Positions 23,902 through 35,045 of a stretch of DNA of 64,000 nucleotides are shown here, piece after piece (positions within the stretch are counted from its first letter, which is position 1; each line of letters opens with the position of its first letter). The DNA is from Dermanyssus gallinae (taxonomy: Eukaryota; Arthropoda; Arachnida; Mesostigmata; Dermanyssidae), in the NCBI GenBank assembly GCA_003439945.1, contig QVRM01006023.1:62001-126000 (forward strand). Reading direction: 5' to 3'. A program made the position numbers and the translations under genes. Under the pieces are notes generated by a model that worked only from the letters and a program-made list of their open reading frames with translations, ran no database searches and was not told where the DNA came from.

Positions 23902-25419
23902 CCGCAGCAGCTATGATTTCGCTGTGTCATATTTCCAGTCTCTAAGGCAATTCAGCAGATGAGCGGAAAACCACTTGCGAGGCATCGTATTTTAGTATTT
24001 TAGGGCTCTCGTGCTGTAGTCTTGAAAAGTGTCATAAATTGGCGAATGCCTTCTGCAATGGCTATAAATGCGGTATAATGTTCTCAATTGAGGTATTTGG
24101 TAAGCGTGCGTATGTCGGCCCACACCGATAGTTGCACGTCAAGAATTGCTACCATTTTTAAAAAACCTCACCGACAGGCCGAAATGATACTAGCAGATTA
24201 CGGCAATACGCACAAATTATACCTGTCGTATGTGCTATGCATGTTTATCCAACTGTGTCTATACATGTGTACACAAGACAAACAAATTTGTTTCCCCCAC
24301 TCAGATCTGATGAACGTGCTATGTACACATATTGACAAATCCACATACACACACGCACATATTTATAGCACAGACGGCCGCGTACGCAAATCTGCGCATA
24401 CACATATATTCGTTGGTTCATGTGTTGTGTTTGAATTCGAAATGAGTTTATTATTAGGTTTCTGGCGCACTGTCGCGACTTCTGCCTTTGGTTCGACGAT
24501 CGATGTGGGTCGGCTCCATTGCTCCCAGAAAATACGTATGTATTCTGCGATTTAAAATTGCGCTGGGTATATATATATATATATATATAGACAGCCATTA
24601 CCTGTATAACTAACTATAAATATACCCACTCTATCAAGTACAGAAAATTGCAGGAAAACGTGCATGATATGCTTCTGACGTGCCTCCATCCTAGGGGATT
24701 CCCGACAAATGGATCGTTTCTCTTCCCAACGTTGCCCCACTGCTCGAATAGAATTGCACTTTGTTAGCTTATAAATGTAACTTAACTCACTTGTGTATTT
24801 TTAATGTCAGCTGCAACAGCTTGAAAAGGAAACAACACCAGGTTAACCTTAGCCCGAAAGGCCGCGGCTCGCACTGAACCTTCTATCTGATTGATTGTCT
24901 GGCCGATGGTCAAATAGACGCAGTATGTAGGAAACTATCGAGGTGATGCCGTTTGCTGTCACACAGTCTGTCATACTGCCTATATTGAATATGACATCAA
25001 AACCATTGTCCAACCAATACACAGTCGTGTATATTGTACATTTAAGGAGGCGTCTTGAATATATTCATATATGGTTTGATTAGTATTATGACTATTACTA
25101 TTTCACTGTGCCGAACCAATACCATCTCGTCTGGCGGCTTTCACATAGCGACGATGTGAGAGGTGGCAAGCAGCAGAACTATGGAACTAATGGAGCCTTC
25201 AAGCCGGTGCTCGACGCTGATCATTAATCGGGAGAGACCCTTGATATGGCTGCGAAGATCCAAGCGAGAGCGGTGAGAAGAGCTGGCTGGCTGGTCCAAG
25301 CGGCTGTGCGAAAAATCAGCGAGAAGGCAGGCCTATCTAACCAGCCGCCGAGCTCTCGCCAGATAAGTTAAAAGGACGACTCATAAACAGCGGAGATGTA
25401 TAGCGATAGAGGAAGGAAA
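23902..25419. other. no recognisable gene
   Basis: A (TA)n tract lies at 24568-24589. A 155-codon plus frame at 24088-24555 has no domain and is overlapped by an antisense frame. Confidence 0.45.
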
Positions 25420-25502
25420 GATGGGTATATATGTACGGAAAGGGAGAGAGATGGGTATATATGTACGGAAAGGGAGAGACGGGTATATCTGTACAGAGAG
25501 AG
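25420..25502. repeat. 30-bp tandem repeat, ~2.7 copies
   Basis: The unit begins GATGGGTATATATGTACGGA and ends AAGGGAGAGA. The third copy is degenerate and grades into a GA-rich tract. Confidence 0.9.
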
Positions 25503-26282
25503 AGGAGAGAGGGAGGGAGGGAGACGTCTGTAGGGGTAGACAAAGAAGCAAGAAAGCGGCATCTATACAGAGAGGATAACACTGGGGAGTAGAGCGAGGA
25601 AGCAGCGACACTTCTCTCCAAAATAACTGTATACCTCTCTGCTGAGACGCTAACGGAAAGCCAACGACTTAATAAATGCTTAAATAACATTTACTTTCAG
25701 CGCCACAATATCCTAACAAGCAATGTTAGACACTACTAAAGATGTGCAAGGAATCACACCATTTACTCAAGTACTCTCTCCCCATTGCGCAGGGTTAAAT
25801 TATATACCTATATTAGCACATGCTGTTGACGACTGCACTGAACTTTTTTTTTTTGTTGATATAAGTGCGTTTTATTAATAACATGTGCGATGACCAAAAC
25901 TTCATTTGTTTTTCCGTAAGGCTAATGCCCGTGTACGGTTTTGCACTGATACATCCAAGCATCATTGTCAAAAGAAGGAAATATTGTGTGTAGACACACG
26001 TATCTCGCATGTTTGACTCAGGTGAACTTGATTTGTTTGGATGCTTCTATCTATTTTTTCTTGGAGGTCTTGGAAATGCTTGATGCACATACGTCACGAG
26101 CTGCTGGTGTGACTAGTGCGGAACCCAGACATTTTTCGGTACAGCCTGTGCTGCTGTCTAGCAACAGATGTTGCTAATGAAATATATGAATATATTTGGA
26201 AGCTCGTTGTTTGCAAACATACCACAGTGTGTGTGTATACCCTGGGGATGTGTGCGTTAAAAGCAATATTTAGTAATAAAAC

Positions 26283-26332
<50 letters not shown>

Positions 26333-28639
26333 CAGTAGGCATTTGTCTTCGAAAATGTTCACTCCCATAACTCTCTTCCCCGGCACCCCAGTGCAGTTAC
26401 TGTGGGTGGGACCACCGTCCCAGTGGGACGTTCAGTACCACAGCGACTCTTCCTCGCTGTATATCGAGAAATAACCGCTGGCAAAGAAAGGCCCAGCGCC
26501 TTAAACGCCAGTGGCATAAAATTGTACGTTCGTAGCTTATTCTGTTCGGCTTGCGTGGTCACGTACCCAGGTTTGGATGCCTGGCCATCGACAATAGAGA
26601 GGTAAATAGAGGGTCACTGACTGTGCTACCGGGGCCTTGCGCTTCTCCAGCAGGGTACCAGCGTTAAGCCATTCAGGCCGGCAGTTATAATTCCCCAGTT
26701 GTTCCAATTGGCTCCCGAATTTATGGCGTGAATGAACGCATTTCAGCTGAGCGCAATCTCCGGATAAACGATCCTAATGGTTGCCTGATTCTGATCTCGG
26801 CCTGTACGGAGACTGTCCACGATGTCTCGGTAATCACAAGTATGTGGTTCCGCGTCTCATGCGATGAGCACCAAGACAACACGTAAGCGTGCAGATGCAC
26901 TACCGAAAAGTCCGCCGACTTCGCGAGAAGGCAAAGCGTAAAGCCAGGCGTCCGCCTTGGATGAACAAGAGATTGCCGAATTTCATCCTCTCAGAAATAG
27001 TTTTCGTAATTCACAATTTCCAAGCTTTCAAAATGTCGGGTGGTAAAGCCGTAGAGCTGCGACTGGGTTAGCCCAAGCATTATCAGGCGACTATAAGAAG
27101 GGCCATTTATGATTATTTGTGCATTGACGTTGTCACCGCATGTCCAGCCGTAGCACGCTGCCGCGTGCAGCACTTCGACGCCTCGATTTGCTATCGGAAG
27201 CAGGGTTTATCATTGGATCTCGGTTGGTAGTTCCAATTTAATGAGAAATGACGCTCGGGGCGTCCCTTACGATCAAATATTGTCGTCAAAAAGGTCGTCT
27301 CCTCTACAAAGATTAAATAATATTCTGCGAGTTCGATAATCATTTGTCTGGGTGCACCATTCATTAAACGTGTACATTCAGCTATACGGAAATATATTAT
27401 TACACCTCGTCCTACTAATTATGCTTTAGCGGCTAACCCATGGTACAATTTGTGATGTGGACAGCAAATTAAATTCGCGTGTGTTACAAATAACTAGGAA
27501 ATAATTCGTAATCTTAAAAAGCAAACGATGCAATTTTGTACCAATTGCAATCATTTTACGTTCTATAAAAGACACATGATATTCCGTAGGACATAGCATG
27601 CCTGGTGATCTATTGAAATAAAAATGGTGTCAACTAAGCGTGCTCTGCATCAAGTTGTTCTCCTTCAACCTGATTTGCTTCTCGCCTGAGGTATACGCGA
27701 GCTAGTATCGAAAACCCTAAGAGCCTTAGTTTTCTACAATAAGGATGGACGCAAATACCTTCTGGCCATACTGCTGGATCTAGCAGCTTTCTAGGTCTTT
27801 CATCTGCACATGAAAGCTGTTACAGTACGCCTAATTTAGCCCCTCCAACTAGTGATTTTTTATCTCTTTCTGTACCGACCATACGCGTCGCGTACTCCGT
27901 GAGTAAATCTGCTAAGCGGGACAGATGTAAACGACAACAAGTTGTTGCTTCCGCAGATGGACGGTCTGGTATGCAGTGGCTCTCTACGGCTTTCAAAACA
28001 AGTTTCATTTATGTATAAATATATATATATTTTTAGTCATAAATAGTTACAGTTTTATTTGCTTATATGCAAGAGGCAACAATTGTCTCCTGATGAACGT
28101 GTACACCGGATAAATCAAGTCACATATCCATGAAACGTCACATATCCACCAGGTTCGGGCGTGTCCAGTCTAGCAGAGTTCCACGCACAGAGGCGGCGTT
28201 ACCCAGTTGAATGTCCAGCGATAGTTTCTGTTGCAGGTACTCGACAGCTCTAGTATCCCCCGTCGAACGATTGAGCGCCTTGCTGACACATTGAATAAGT
28301 CTGTGCGTCTTCGAGCCAGTCCCTTTAATATCTCGTATATACTATATATATATAAGATCTGAGCTTAATGGCGTACCTTACTTTTGAATACAGAAGACAC
28401 GTAACAACATTTTTCACGGGTAAGGAGCGAACTGGATCCGATGTTCAATGATACTTGGGGATTCATTTATATACTCGAAATTTGTACTGCCCATAATAAC
28501 AAATGCGACTCTACTTAAAATCTATTTTTAAAAACAATTACCGGCTTCTAGACAAGATATTCAACAAAAATGAGAAGACAACTTACCGATAATATTTTTT
28601 ATACATTTTGCACGGTTATATATGTTATTGAGACGGCGC
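25503..28639. other. no recognisable gene
   Basis: A (TA)n array lies at 26286-26329. A plus-strand phrase with C-x2-C-x3-H spacing near 26390 and a basic stretch near 26890-26960 are too short and isolated to call. Confidence 0.4.
26286..26329. repeat. (TA)n microsatellite, 44 bp
   Basis: Uninterrupted TA array. Confidence 0.97.
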
Positions 28640-28652
28640 ATATATATATATA

Positions 28653-28893
28653 CAGGGTGTCCCTATTTGTGTGTCCAAAACGCTAGGGCATGGTCAAACT
28701 CGGTGAGAAAATCATTTTTGCCAATGGAAAGGGGGAGCGGAAATGCTCCGTATAGAAGTGAGATACTTTTTTTTAATTGTTATTTTAAAGGGGGGGGGCT
28801 GTTCCGACATACGTTTGCAAAATGCACGATTGTGAAAGAACGCCTTTCTCAATTGAAAAACCGAGCACACCGGCGCATTCGGGAGAAAATTCT
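28653..28893 (+). repeat. left terminal inverted repeat, 241 bp
   Basis: It matches 29479-29719 in inverted orientation with few mismatches, including a 9-G run near 28791. Confidence 0.93.
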
Positions 28894-29134
28894 CAGGCCG
28901 CCGCGATCGCCTGATCTGTCCAGTCTTGACTTTTTCCTTTGGGGCCACCTAAAGGATCTAGTCTATGCAACTCCCGTTGAGTCTCCTATGGATCTGATCG
29001 GCAGAATAGTAACTGCTGGTGGAACCATTCTGGAGACGCCTGGAATCTTTGAACGCGTGCAACGCGAGCTTTGCCATCGATACCGAATGTGCTTATTGGC
29101 TGGCGGTCATTCGTTCGAGCAATATTTAAAGTAA
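28894..29134 (+). pseudogene. transposase C-terminal remnant
   Basis: About 80 codons ending in a TAA. They contain PRSPDLSSLDFFLWGHLK, the region of the third catalytic acidic residue in the Tc1/mariner superfamily, followed by a YATPVESP-like segment common in arthropod transposases of this group. The N-terminal DNA-binding domain and the first two catalytic aspartates are absent, removed with the interior of the element. The open frame runs upstream through the left TIR, but that part is repeat and not protein-like. Confidence 0.7.
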
Positions 29135-29478
29135 AATAAATATTTGTTTGAGCTTCTACAGGTTTGACGAGTGACTTGATTGACAAAGAAAACAATCATA
29201 GTAGCTGCATGTGTGCACTCACACCCGATATGGTCCTATGTAGATTTGAGTTAACTCTGCAATTACAGATGCCAGCCGTACCAATTTGGTACCAAAATGA
29301 TTTACTAGAAATGCACGTTCGTCTGGACGTATTAGTTTTGCACGCGTAATGGAATTTTTTTGAGAACCTGGGCGTTAAAGTTTAAACATGCAAAAGTAAA
29401 ATTATAATTTTGCAATCTCTTTTTAATATCACAATAGTCATTGCGCTCGCTTAGGTCAGGTATAGCTTTTAAAAATGT

Positions 29479-29719
29479 AGAATTTTCTCCCGAATGCGCC
29501 GGTGTGCTCGGTTTTTCAATTGAGAAAGGCGTTCTTTCACAATCGTGCATTTTGCAAACGTATGTCGGAACAGCCCCCCCCCCTTAAAATAACAATTAAA
29601 ACAAATTATCTCACTCCTATACGGAGCATTTCCGCTCCCCCTTTCCATTGGCAAAAATGATTTTCTCACCGAGTCTGACCATGCCCTAGCGTTTTGGACA
29701 CACAAATAGGGACACCCTG
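29479..29719 (-). repeat. right terminal inverted repeat, 241 bp
   Basis: Inverted counterpart of 28653-28893. It ends ACACCCTG before a TA. Confidence 0.93.

Positions 29720-29746
<27 letters not shown>
29720..29746. repeat. (TA)n microsatellite, 27 bp
   Basis: It directly abuts the right end of the transposon. A shorter TA tract (28640-28652) abuts the left end. Confidence 0.95.
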
Positions 29747-29750
<4 letters not shown>

Positions 29751-30083
29751 GCGCCGTCTTGGTCGCATGCCCCGAGCGGGGGTCGTTTCAACGTCTAGCG
29801 TCTGGAAAAGGGCGTCAAAGGTACTCGATTCCCTGGCTGACGCACATTTATGTACGCCACTGGTAGAACCCAAGAAGCTCTGGTAGCGCTTAATGCAATA
29901 CCTCCACCTGAGGACGCGATTTCGCAGGCAAGCTGGACCGATCCACTGAAGGATATTTATTTATCCAGTTTCATTGATTCAGCAGAAGCCGGTATAGGCA
30001 ACGTACGCTTTCGAGCAGTTTTATCTAGTGGTGCCGATTCGATGCTTCAAGTGCTCCATGTGCTCCCGTTGAAACCCCCTTAA
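29751..30083 (+). mobile_element. retroelement pol fragment (C-terminal linker region)
   Basis: Two plus frames separated by a frameshift look like the stretch between reverse transcriptase and endonuclease in the retroelement family of this window. The first contains SVWKRASKVLDSLADAHL. The second contains SWTDPLKD followed by VRFRAVLSSGADSML, which aligns with the SWTLERK and ARLRAVSSKGAGAWLHA landmarks of the copy at 57655-58510. It ends at a TAA without reaching the Cys/His motif. Degenerate, no function expected. Confidence 0.5.
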
Positions 30084-31171
30084 AGGATTTAGTCATTAAG
30101 ACTTGCATCGGTCTCAGCCTTGATACCCCCACTAGTCGGAAAATTTGAAAGCAGCTGCGGCGAGAGGGGCGGGCAAAATTACCGAGTTAGGTATCAATAG
30201 GGTAAGTAAATGTCTCAGACTAGCTACGTTGGGTCCACATGGTGGTGCATTTTTCTAGCAAAGGGTGCCATTGCATATGCAGCGCGGCAGCGCTACGGCG
30301 ATGCTCGGCACCGCGTTCAGGTGCAGCATGACACATTAGGTCTGGATGCAGATCTGATGTAATTTGTCGCCACTTTCACTAGGGGGCAATTTTTCACATC
30401 CCCTTATGCGTTAAACGAATTCTGAGTCTAATCTGTTACTTCTGTCTAACTTTGCTCTGAAACGCGTTAAATAGCAAGCAGTCGCAAATCATTGCAACGC
30501 GGAGTTTTCTGACACACGTTGACTTACTACGTATGAGGGCACAATGGCCTGGCGTCCTTTAGCGTGAGCACGCTGTGTTTCTCGCGCATCTTGATGTCTT
30601 GTACAATATTTGTGAATGAATCATCTGCCTTCTGATGACTCCGCTTCGGCATGCATTTTTCTGATTTACATTGGATCTTTTAGACTAACTGTTCGCAGCA
30701 TTATCAGCAGGCATCTGAAACTTCGGTCCGTACTTGGTTGTTATTTTTTTCTAGCATGTTATATTGCTGACGTTGCTTATTTGCGTTCAGGGAATCATTC
30801 TCACCTTACTCACACTTCACTTGCCGTTTAGAAATTCTGCGCATTATTCAGGTTCCAACTGCGTAGACCTGTTACGAAGTTAATTATAACATCTACTGAT
30901 TAAGTAGATTATTGCTGACTTCATGGCAGTCCCTGAATAAAATAGGCTAATCAACCGCGTCAAAATAAGTGACAATGCTATATACATTATTGTGTTTACA
31001 GTTCACTTGCTCTATGCAGAGTAAAATATCTGAAATGCCAAATATAATGCTAAACGTTCTTAAATTCGTATTTATACGCTTTATACAAAGACATGTTTAG
31101 TCTGTTGGCATCAAAATTCTATGGAGTTGGAGGATTACTTGTAATGGGAACTTATGTCTTAGAGTTCGTTT
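30084..31171. other. no recognisable gene
   Basis: No supported feature. One 71-codon plus frame (30616-30831) has no domain. Confidence 0.5.
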
Positions 31172-31463
31172 TTAGAAGTAGTTTAGAAACATATTTGTCT
31201 CACGACATGTGGTAGTCGTATGGAACATTTTCAACATTAGTTTAGTACGACTTTTGTCAATACTAAGGAGAACAACACAATAATTTCTTTTCAATCTCTC
31301 AAGTATGTTGCTGGTTATAAGCTGAGCGTCATCACCTGATGTTCTACGTTGGAATTTACTGCGTATTTTGTCTAGGAATCGCTGATATTTTTTGAGACAT
31401 GGACTCCAGACAGGGGTTGCATATGTTGTTATATGTACGTATACTTCAAATAAGTTGAATGTA
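31172..31463 (-). mobile_element. jockey/CR1-like reverse transcriptase tail, 3' half of a split remnant
   Basis: The minus-strand frame reads YATPVWSPCLKKYQRFLDKI, then ERLKRN, close to the conserved end of the RT domain in jockey/CR1-type non-LTR retrotransposons (consensus YA-PVWSP-LKKD---LEK-Q and Y-ERLK). It is cut at its upstream side by the mariner at 31464. The missing upstream part resumes on the far side of the mariner at 32789-33154. Confidence 0.65.
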
Positions 31464-32786
31464 CGAGGTGTGTTCAATCGTTATCGCGACTTTTGAATTT
31501 TCGCGGGTTACGTATATTCGAATTTCGATTTTTTTTGTGGCGTTATGTTGGTACTCATGTCTCTCACTTATGCCGACAAGCTCGGCCATTTTGAATGTTC
31601 ACTTAATTGTTGACAGCTGCTTTGCTTGCACGTGTTTTGGATCGTCTTCGATTTTTACCTATTAAAAAAAATGGATCAAAGAACCTGTATCAAATTTTGT
31701 GTGAAAAACGAAATTAAGTGCGCGGATGCATTCCGAATGTTGACTGTGGCATACGGAGAAGCTACCTTGGACCGAAGCAACGTTTATCGGTGGTACAAAA
31801 TGTTCTCAGAAGGCCGAGAAGATGTGAACGACGAAGAGCGTGCCGGACGCCCGAGCACTTCAACAACAGACGAAAAAATTAATGAAGTGGAGAAAATGGT
31901 ATTGGCCAATCGTCGAATCACCGTTAGAGAAGTTGCTGAGGACCTAAACATATCGATTGGCTCGTGCCATTCGATTTTTATCAATGATTTGGGCATGAGA
32001 CGGGTCGCCGCGAAATTCGTACCAAAATTGCTCAATTGCGACCAAAAACAGCATCGCATGAACATTGCTAATGAGATGTTGGACTCTGTCCGCGACGACC
32101 AAAATTTGCTCCAGAGGGTCATAACTGGTGACGAATCGTGGGTTTATGGTTATGACGTGGAAACCAAAGCTCAATCATCTCAATGGAAGCTGCCGCACGA
32201 ACCAAGACCGAAAAAAGCGCGCCAAGTTCGGTCGAATGTGAAAGTTTTGCTGACAGTTTTCTTCGATTGCAGGGGCGTGGTGCATCATGAGTTCTTGCTA
32301 CAGGGTAGAACGGTCAATAAGGAATATTACCTGCAAGTTATGCGCAATTTGCGCGAAGCAATCCGCCAGAAACGCCCGGATTTGTGGAAGAACAAAAATT
32401 GGCTTTTGCACCACGATAACGCCCCTGCTCACACATCGTTGCTTGTGCGCGAGTTTTTGGCCAAAAACAACACACTAATGATGCCGCAGCCACCGTATTC
32501 CCCAGATCTGGCCCCCTGTGACTTTTTCTTGTTCCCTAAACTGAAGAGGCCCATGAAAGGACGACGTTACGCTACGCTTGACGAGATAAAGACGGCATCG
32601 AAGGAGGAGCTGAACAAGATAAAAAAAAATTGTTTTTTGAAGTGCTTCGAAGATTGGAAAAACCGTTGGCACAAGTGTATAATATCTCATGGGGATTACT
32701 TTGAAGGGGACAAAATAGATATTCATGAATAAATGAATAATTTTTGAAAAAACACAAAAGTCGCGATACGTTTTGAACACCATATG
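31464..32786 (+). mobile_element. full-length mariner transposon
   Basis: The element is about 1.32 kb with imperfect inverted ends of about 31 bp: GTGTGTTCAATCG...TATCGCGACTTTT on the left, and on the right the complement of GTGTTCAAAACGTATCGCGA. TA dinucleotides lie at 31462-31463 and 32787-32788 as the presumed target duplication; the outermost bases of the right end have drifted. It carries one uninterrupted transposase gene. It inserted into a jockey/CR1-like RT remnant lying on the opposite strand. Confidence 0.9.
31671..32732 (+). CDS. mariner transposase, apparently intact (353 aa)
   Basis: The enzyme would bind the element's inverted repeats and perform cut-and-paste transposition into TA sites. 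I chose the ATG at 31671, after an A-rich leader, because the protein from MDQRTCIKF has the usual mariner start and length; 15 extra upstream codons are also open. N-terminal helix-turn-helix regions occupy about residues 1-110 (RAGRPSTSTTDEKI linker). The catalytic D,D34D triad is complete: ITGDESWVYGYD, LHHDNAPAHTS, and PYSPDLAPCDFFLF with exactly 34 residues between the last two aspartates. No stop or frameshift is present, which is uncommon for mariners. The sequence resembles irritans-type mariners, but I cannot assign the subfamily firmly. Whether it is active depends on the drifted right end and on residues I cannot judge by eye. Confidence 0.93.
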   Translation: MDQRTCIKFCVKNEIKCADAFRMLTVAYGEATLDRSNVYRWYKMFSEGREDVNDEERAGRPSTSTTDEKINEVEKMVLANRRITVREVAEDLNISIGSCHSIFINDLGMRRVAAKFVPKLLNCDQKQHRMNIANEMLDSVRDDQNLLQRVITGDESWVYGYDVETKAQSSQWKLPHEPRPKKARQVRSNVKVLLTVFFDCRGVVHHEFLLQGRTVNKEYYLQVMRNLREAIRQKRPDLWKNKNWLLHHDNAPAHTSLLVREFLAKNNTLMMPQPPYSPDLAPCDFFLFPKLKRPMKGRRYATLDEIKTASKEELNKIKKNCFLKCFEDWKNRWHKCIISHGDYFEGDKIDIHE

Positions 32787-32788
32787 TA

Positions 32789-33154
32789 TATTGCTAAGTA
32801 TAAATGAACGTGTGATTCATTTCGCTTTCTGTGTTGCCCTTAAAGCGATGTCTGTGACTTGCTGTGCGTGCTTCATAATAGACGTCAGTACATCAAGATC
32901 TCCTTACATCACATAACAGACGTCACTACATCAAGGTCTCTGATCAGTTCGAAGCATGAAATGGCCGCGGATTGAGTGATATATTGTGCATTTCCGTTGT
33001 ACCAATTGTAAAGCTCATTATCGTATCCTGCAGTTTTCGAGTGAGTCCGCGTTTTTGCATACGTTAATATCATTCGCATAGATTTTGTACTGCACGTTTT
33101 CGGGAATATAATACTGTAACAAATTGATGTATAGAACATAAGGGGCCTAAACAT
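32789..33154 (-). mobile_element. jockey/CR1-like reverse transcriptase, 5' half of the split remnant
   Basis: On the minus strand the peptide runs YNWYNGNAQYITQ...FELIRDLDVV, resembling the palm/thumb region of jockey/CR1-type reverse transcriptases (Y-ING---S...IRDLGV). Further along, past stops and a frame change, comes HAQQVTDIALRATQKA. The continuation, YVHITTYATPVWSP, is on the other side of the mariner, so both pieces were one sequence before the insertion. Several stops show it was already decayed. Confidence 0.5.
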
Positions 33155-34349
33155 TGTTCCTTGAGGGCAATCAAAGGTGGCTCAAGCCTTTTCAGACAGG
33201 CCATCATAAACGAGTATATATATGAAGGATTTGCGGAGATAGCGGGATGCGTAAGAATCGGCGGTTAGGCTTAGACTAAATTAATCGCAGGGATGTACTT
33301 GGTGGGCATGTGTCATTATTATCAAGCTCCACTGCGATTGCATTCTGCCTAAAATTGTCTAGTTTCATTTTTAAGGCCACACTAACTGTGCGTCCGTGTT
33401 CTCTTTCCCTGGATTTGAAATACAGCGTCAGGGCATTCAACTACCTGTACAAACTCTCGTTTCGCCAAGCCAAGCGGAGTGCACGTGCTGCATTGTGAAT
33501 GTACGAAGTCTTACATGACATTTAGATTATATTCTTATAGCTTTAGGTGATTTGACAAAGGCAGTTATAATGCTAAATTTTGAATAACATATTTCTGAAA
33601 TCACGGCTGACCTTACGTGCTAACGGCTTGTGCGTTCTCGTAACAAACCTAATCAAAGTAACTAAGACTAACCTAGATTAAACTGGCAAATATATCGCCA
33701 TTACGTGTTAAGTAAACTGGTCCGATTGCTATGTATTCAGCTCTAGAAATGCGACCAATGCATGTTGATGACATCTGTGCCTCCCTGCGATACTGACATG
33801 TACTTCCGGTGTGTCCAACTTATCTCATATAGGCTGATTGGCACCTGCTGAGCCCAACTCAAACTCTCATAAGTGGAACTTATTATCTCGTTGCTTCAGC
33901 AATAGTCTAGGCCAACTTATTGACACCTCTACTTATTTTACGGGAAAGATATTCAACGTTTGGCTCACCACTAACCGGGTGATAATGAGTAATCTGAATA
34001 TAATTTTGGACATCAGTTCCGAGACAAAAATCGAGCTGTACGGCATAACATTAGCGGAGGTCAGGGCAAGATCCATGCGAGCTAGTTGAGCACGATGTCC
34101 TCTCCCACGGCCTTAAAGTAGTGCCACACATTTCCGAAGTCTGAAGAGGGTGAAGAGGGCTGTGGCTTTTAGTTGGTGAAAGTCCCACACTAGGTGCTGT
34201 TGTTTTTTTAATGGGGGTTGGATGGTAATGCGCCATCTCTTTTTATTGAGACTGTGTGCTCCCCGTTGTTTTTCCGATCATGGTCGATTTTAATTCCACT
34301 CTGGCATACAGTTTGTTTAAATTAGGAACCATGAAAACCAATTTAGAAG
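33155..34349. other. no recognisable gene
   Basis: Nothing coding is recognised. The stretch 34050-34349 may be the body of the tRNA-derived element that starts at 34424. Confidence 0.45.
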
Positions 34350-34424
34350 TGGCCGGTCTGGGTCTCGCACCCAGGTCTCCCGACTGCAAGGAAAAGGCTT
34401 TTGCCACTAAGCCATCTTGCTCGA
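34350..34424 (-). mobile_element. tRNA-like sequence, probable SINE head
   Basis: Read on the minus strand it has a canonical A box (TGGCTTAGTGG), a CTTGCAG anticodon-loop-like segment (TGC in the anticodon position, as in tRNA-Ala) and a B box close to consensus (GGGTGCGAGACCC). The acceptor ends do not pair and the anticodon stem is poor, so it is a tRNA pseudogene or a SINE promoter region, not a functional tRNA. Its family differs from the other three SINE copies in the window. Confidence 0.6.
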
Positions 34425-34904
34425 TTTGCCAGTACCGCTAATGCATTAACGTTTCAAAACCTCCCTTATAGACAACAACGTTGTGTAACAACAACAATGT
34501 AATACTGCGACTCGATGGGGTGTTTTGGATGCTATAGCATGGATGTCTTTGCCGCACACTGCAAAGTACCTAAAGCAATGTTTTGAAGATATGGCTGTAT
34601 AGAACTTGTTAGGAAGAATTGCGAGGCGCAGGCCAACTGTTGGCCCCATGCCGCGGTGAGCATAGGGCTACGAACGCAAACCGCATGCGGTTTGCGCTCC
34701 ATTCGATTGAGCCGAACGAATATGCTGAAGCGGGGTTTTTGGAACGTCATTCAATGCAGCCTAATGCCCCCTATCTTACTATTTTGCGCCTTCATGCTAC
34801 ACGTCCAACAGTCCGACCATGTTTCTAAGCGTAGTGGAGAGAGCCCTCGGAAAAAGTGTTGCCTTCGGCGCATATTGTCGCAGATTGTACACAAGGTTTG
34901 TTAG
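34425..34904. other. no recognisable gene; two palindromes
   Basis: A 15-bp odd palindrome GGCCAACTGTTGGCC lies at 34631-34645, and a 22-bp perfect palindrome at 34675-34696. Open frames overlap on both strands without domains. Confidence 0.5.
34675..34696. repeat. 22-bp perfect palindrome
   Basis: CGCAAACCGCA followed immediately by its reverse complement TGCGGTTTGCG, with no spacer. Confidence 0.95.
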
Positions 34905-35045
34905 ATAACGTCGTCCAAGAGAGATGGATCCTATTTCCAGTCGTCAACCAAAGTCGCTGGAATCACTTCACTTGGAAGACCGTGCCACATTCTATTAAAG
35001 CCTCCTTTTGCACTTGTATGCTCTTACGTAAACACGTAGCCAAAA
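34905..35045 (+). mobile_element. non-LTR retrotransposon C-terminal scrap
   Basis: One plus frame reads RWILFPVVNQSRWNHF, then KTVPHSIKASFCTCMLLRKH. This recalls the common end of CR1/jockey-type proteins (F--RVV--WN-LP--VV---S---FK--L). It lies 2 kb from the split RT remnant and on the opposite strand, so it is a separate insertion. Short and degenerate. Confidence 0.4.

Larger units (their letters stand above)
28653..29719 (+). mobile_element. Tc1/mariner-superfamily deletion derivative with long TIRs
   Basis: The element begins CAGGGTGTCCCTATTTGTGT, ends with the reverse complement, and is bounded by TA on both sides. Its two terminal inverted repeats are 241 bp each (28653-28893 and 29479-29719) and differ at only a few positions, so the insertion is fairly recent. 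Between them is only the C-terminal part of a DDE/D transposase, so the copy cannot encode its own mobility. Both flanks are (TA)n tracts. Beyond those tracts the host DNA is itself an inverted repeat (AGACGGCGCA and TGCGCCGTCT), which suggests insertion at the centre of a palindrome. Two older right ends of this family lie at 1250-1343 and 1700-1857. Confidence 0.85.

Noticed and set aside
24088..24555. 155-codon plus-strand ORF.
   Set aside because: Composition is driven by CACA and ATAC stretches, an antisense frame is equally open, and no motif is present.
34350..34424. Functional tRNA-Ala gene.
   Set aside because: A and B boxes are fine, but the acceptor arm does not pair and the anticodon stem is poor.
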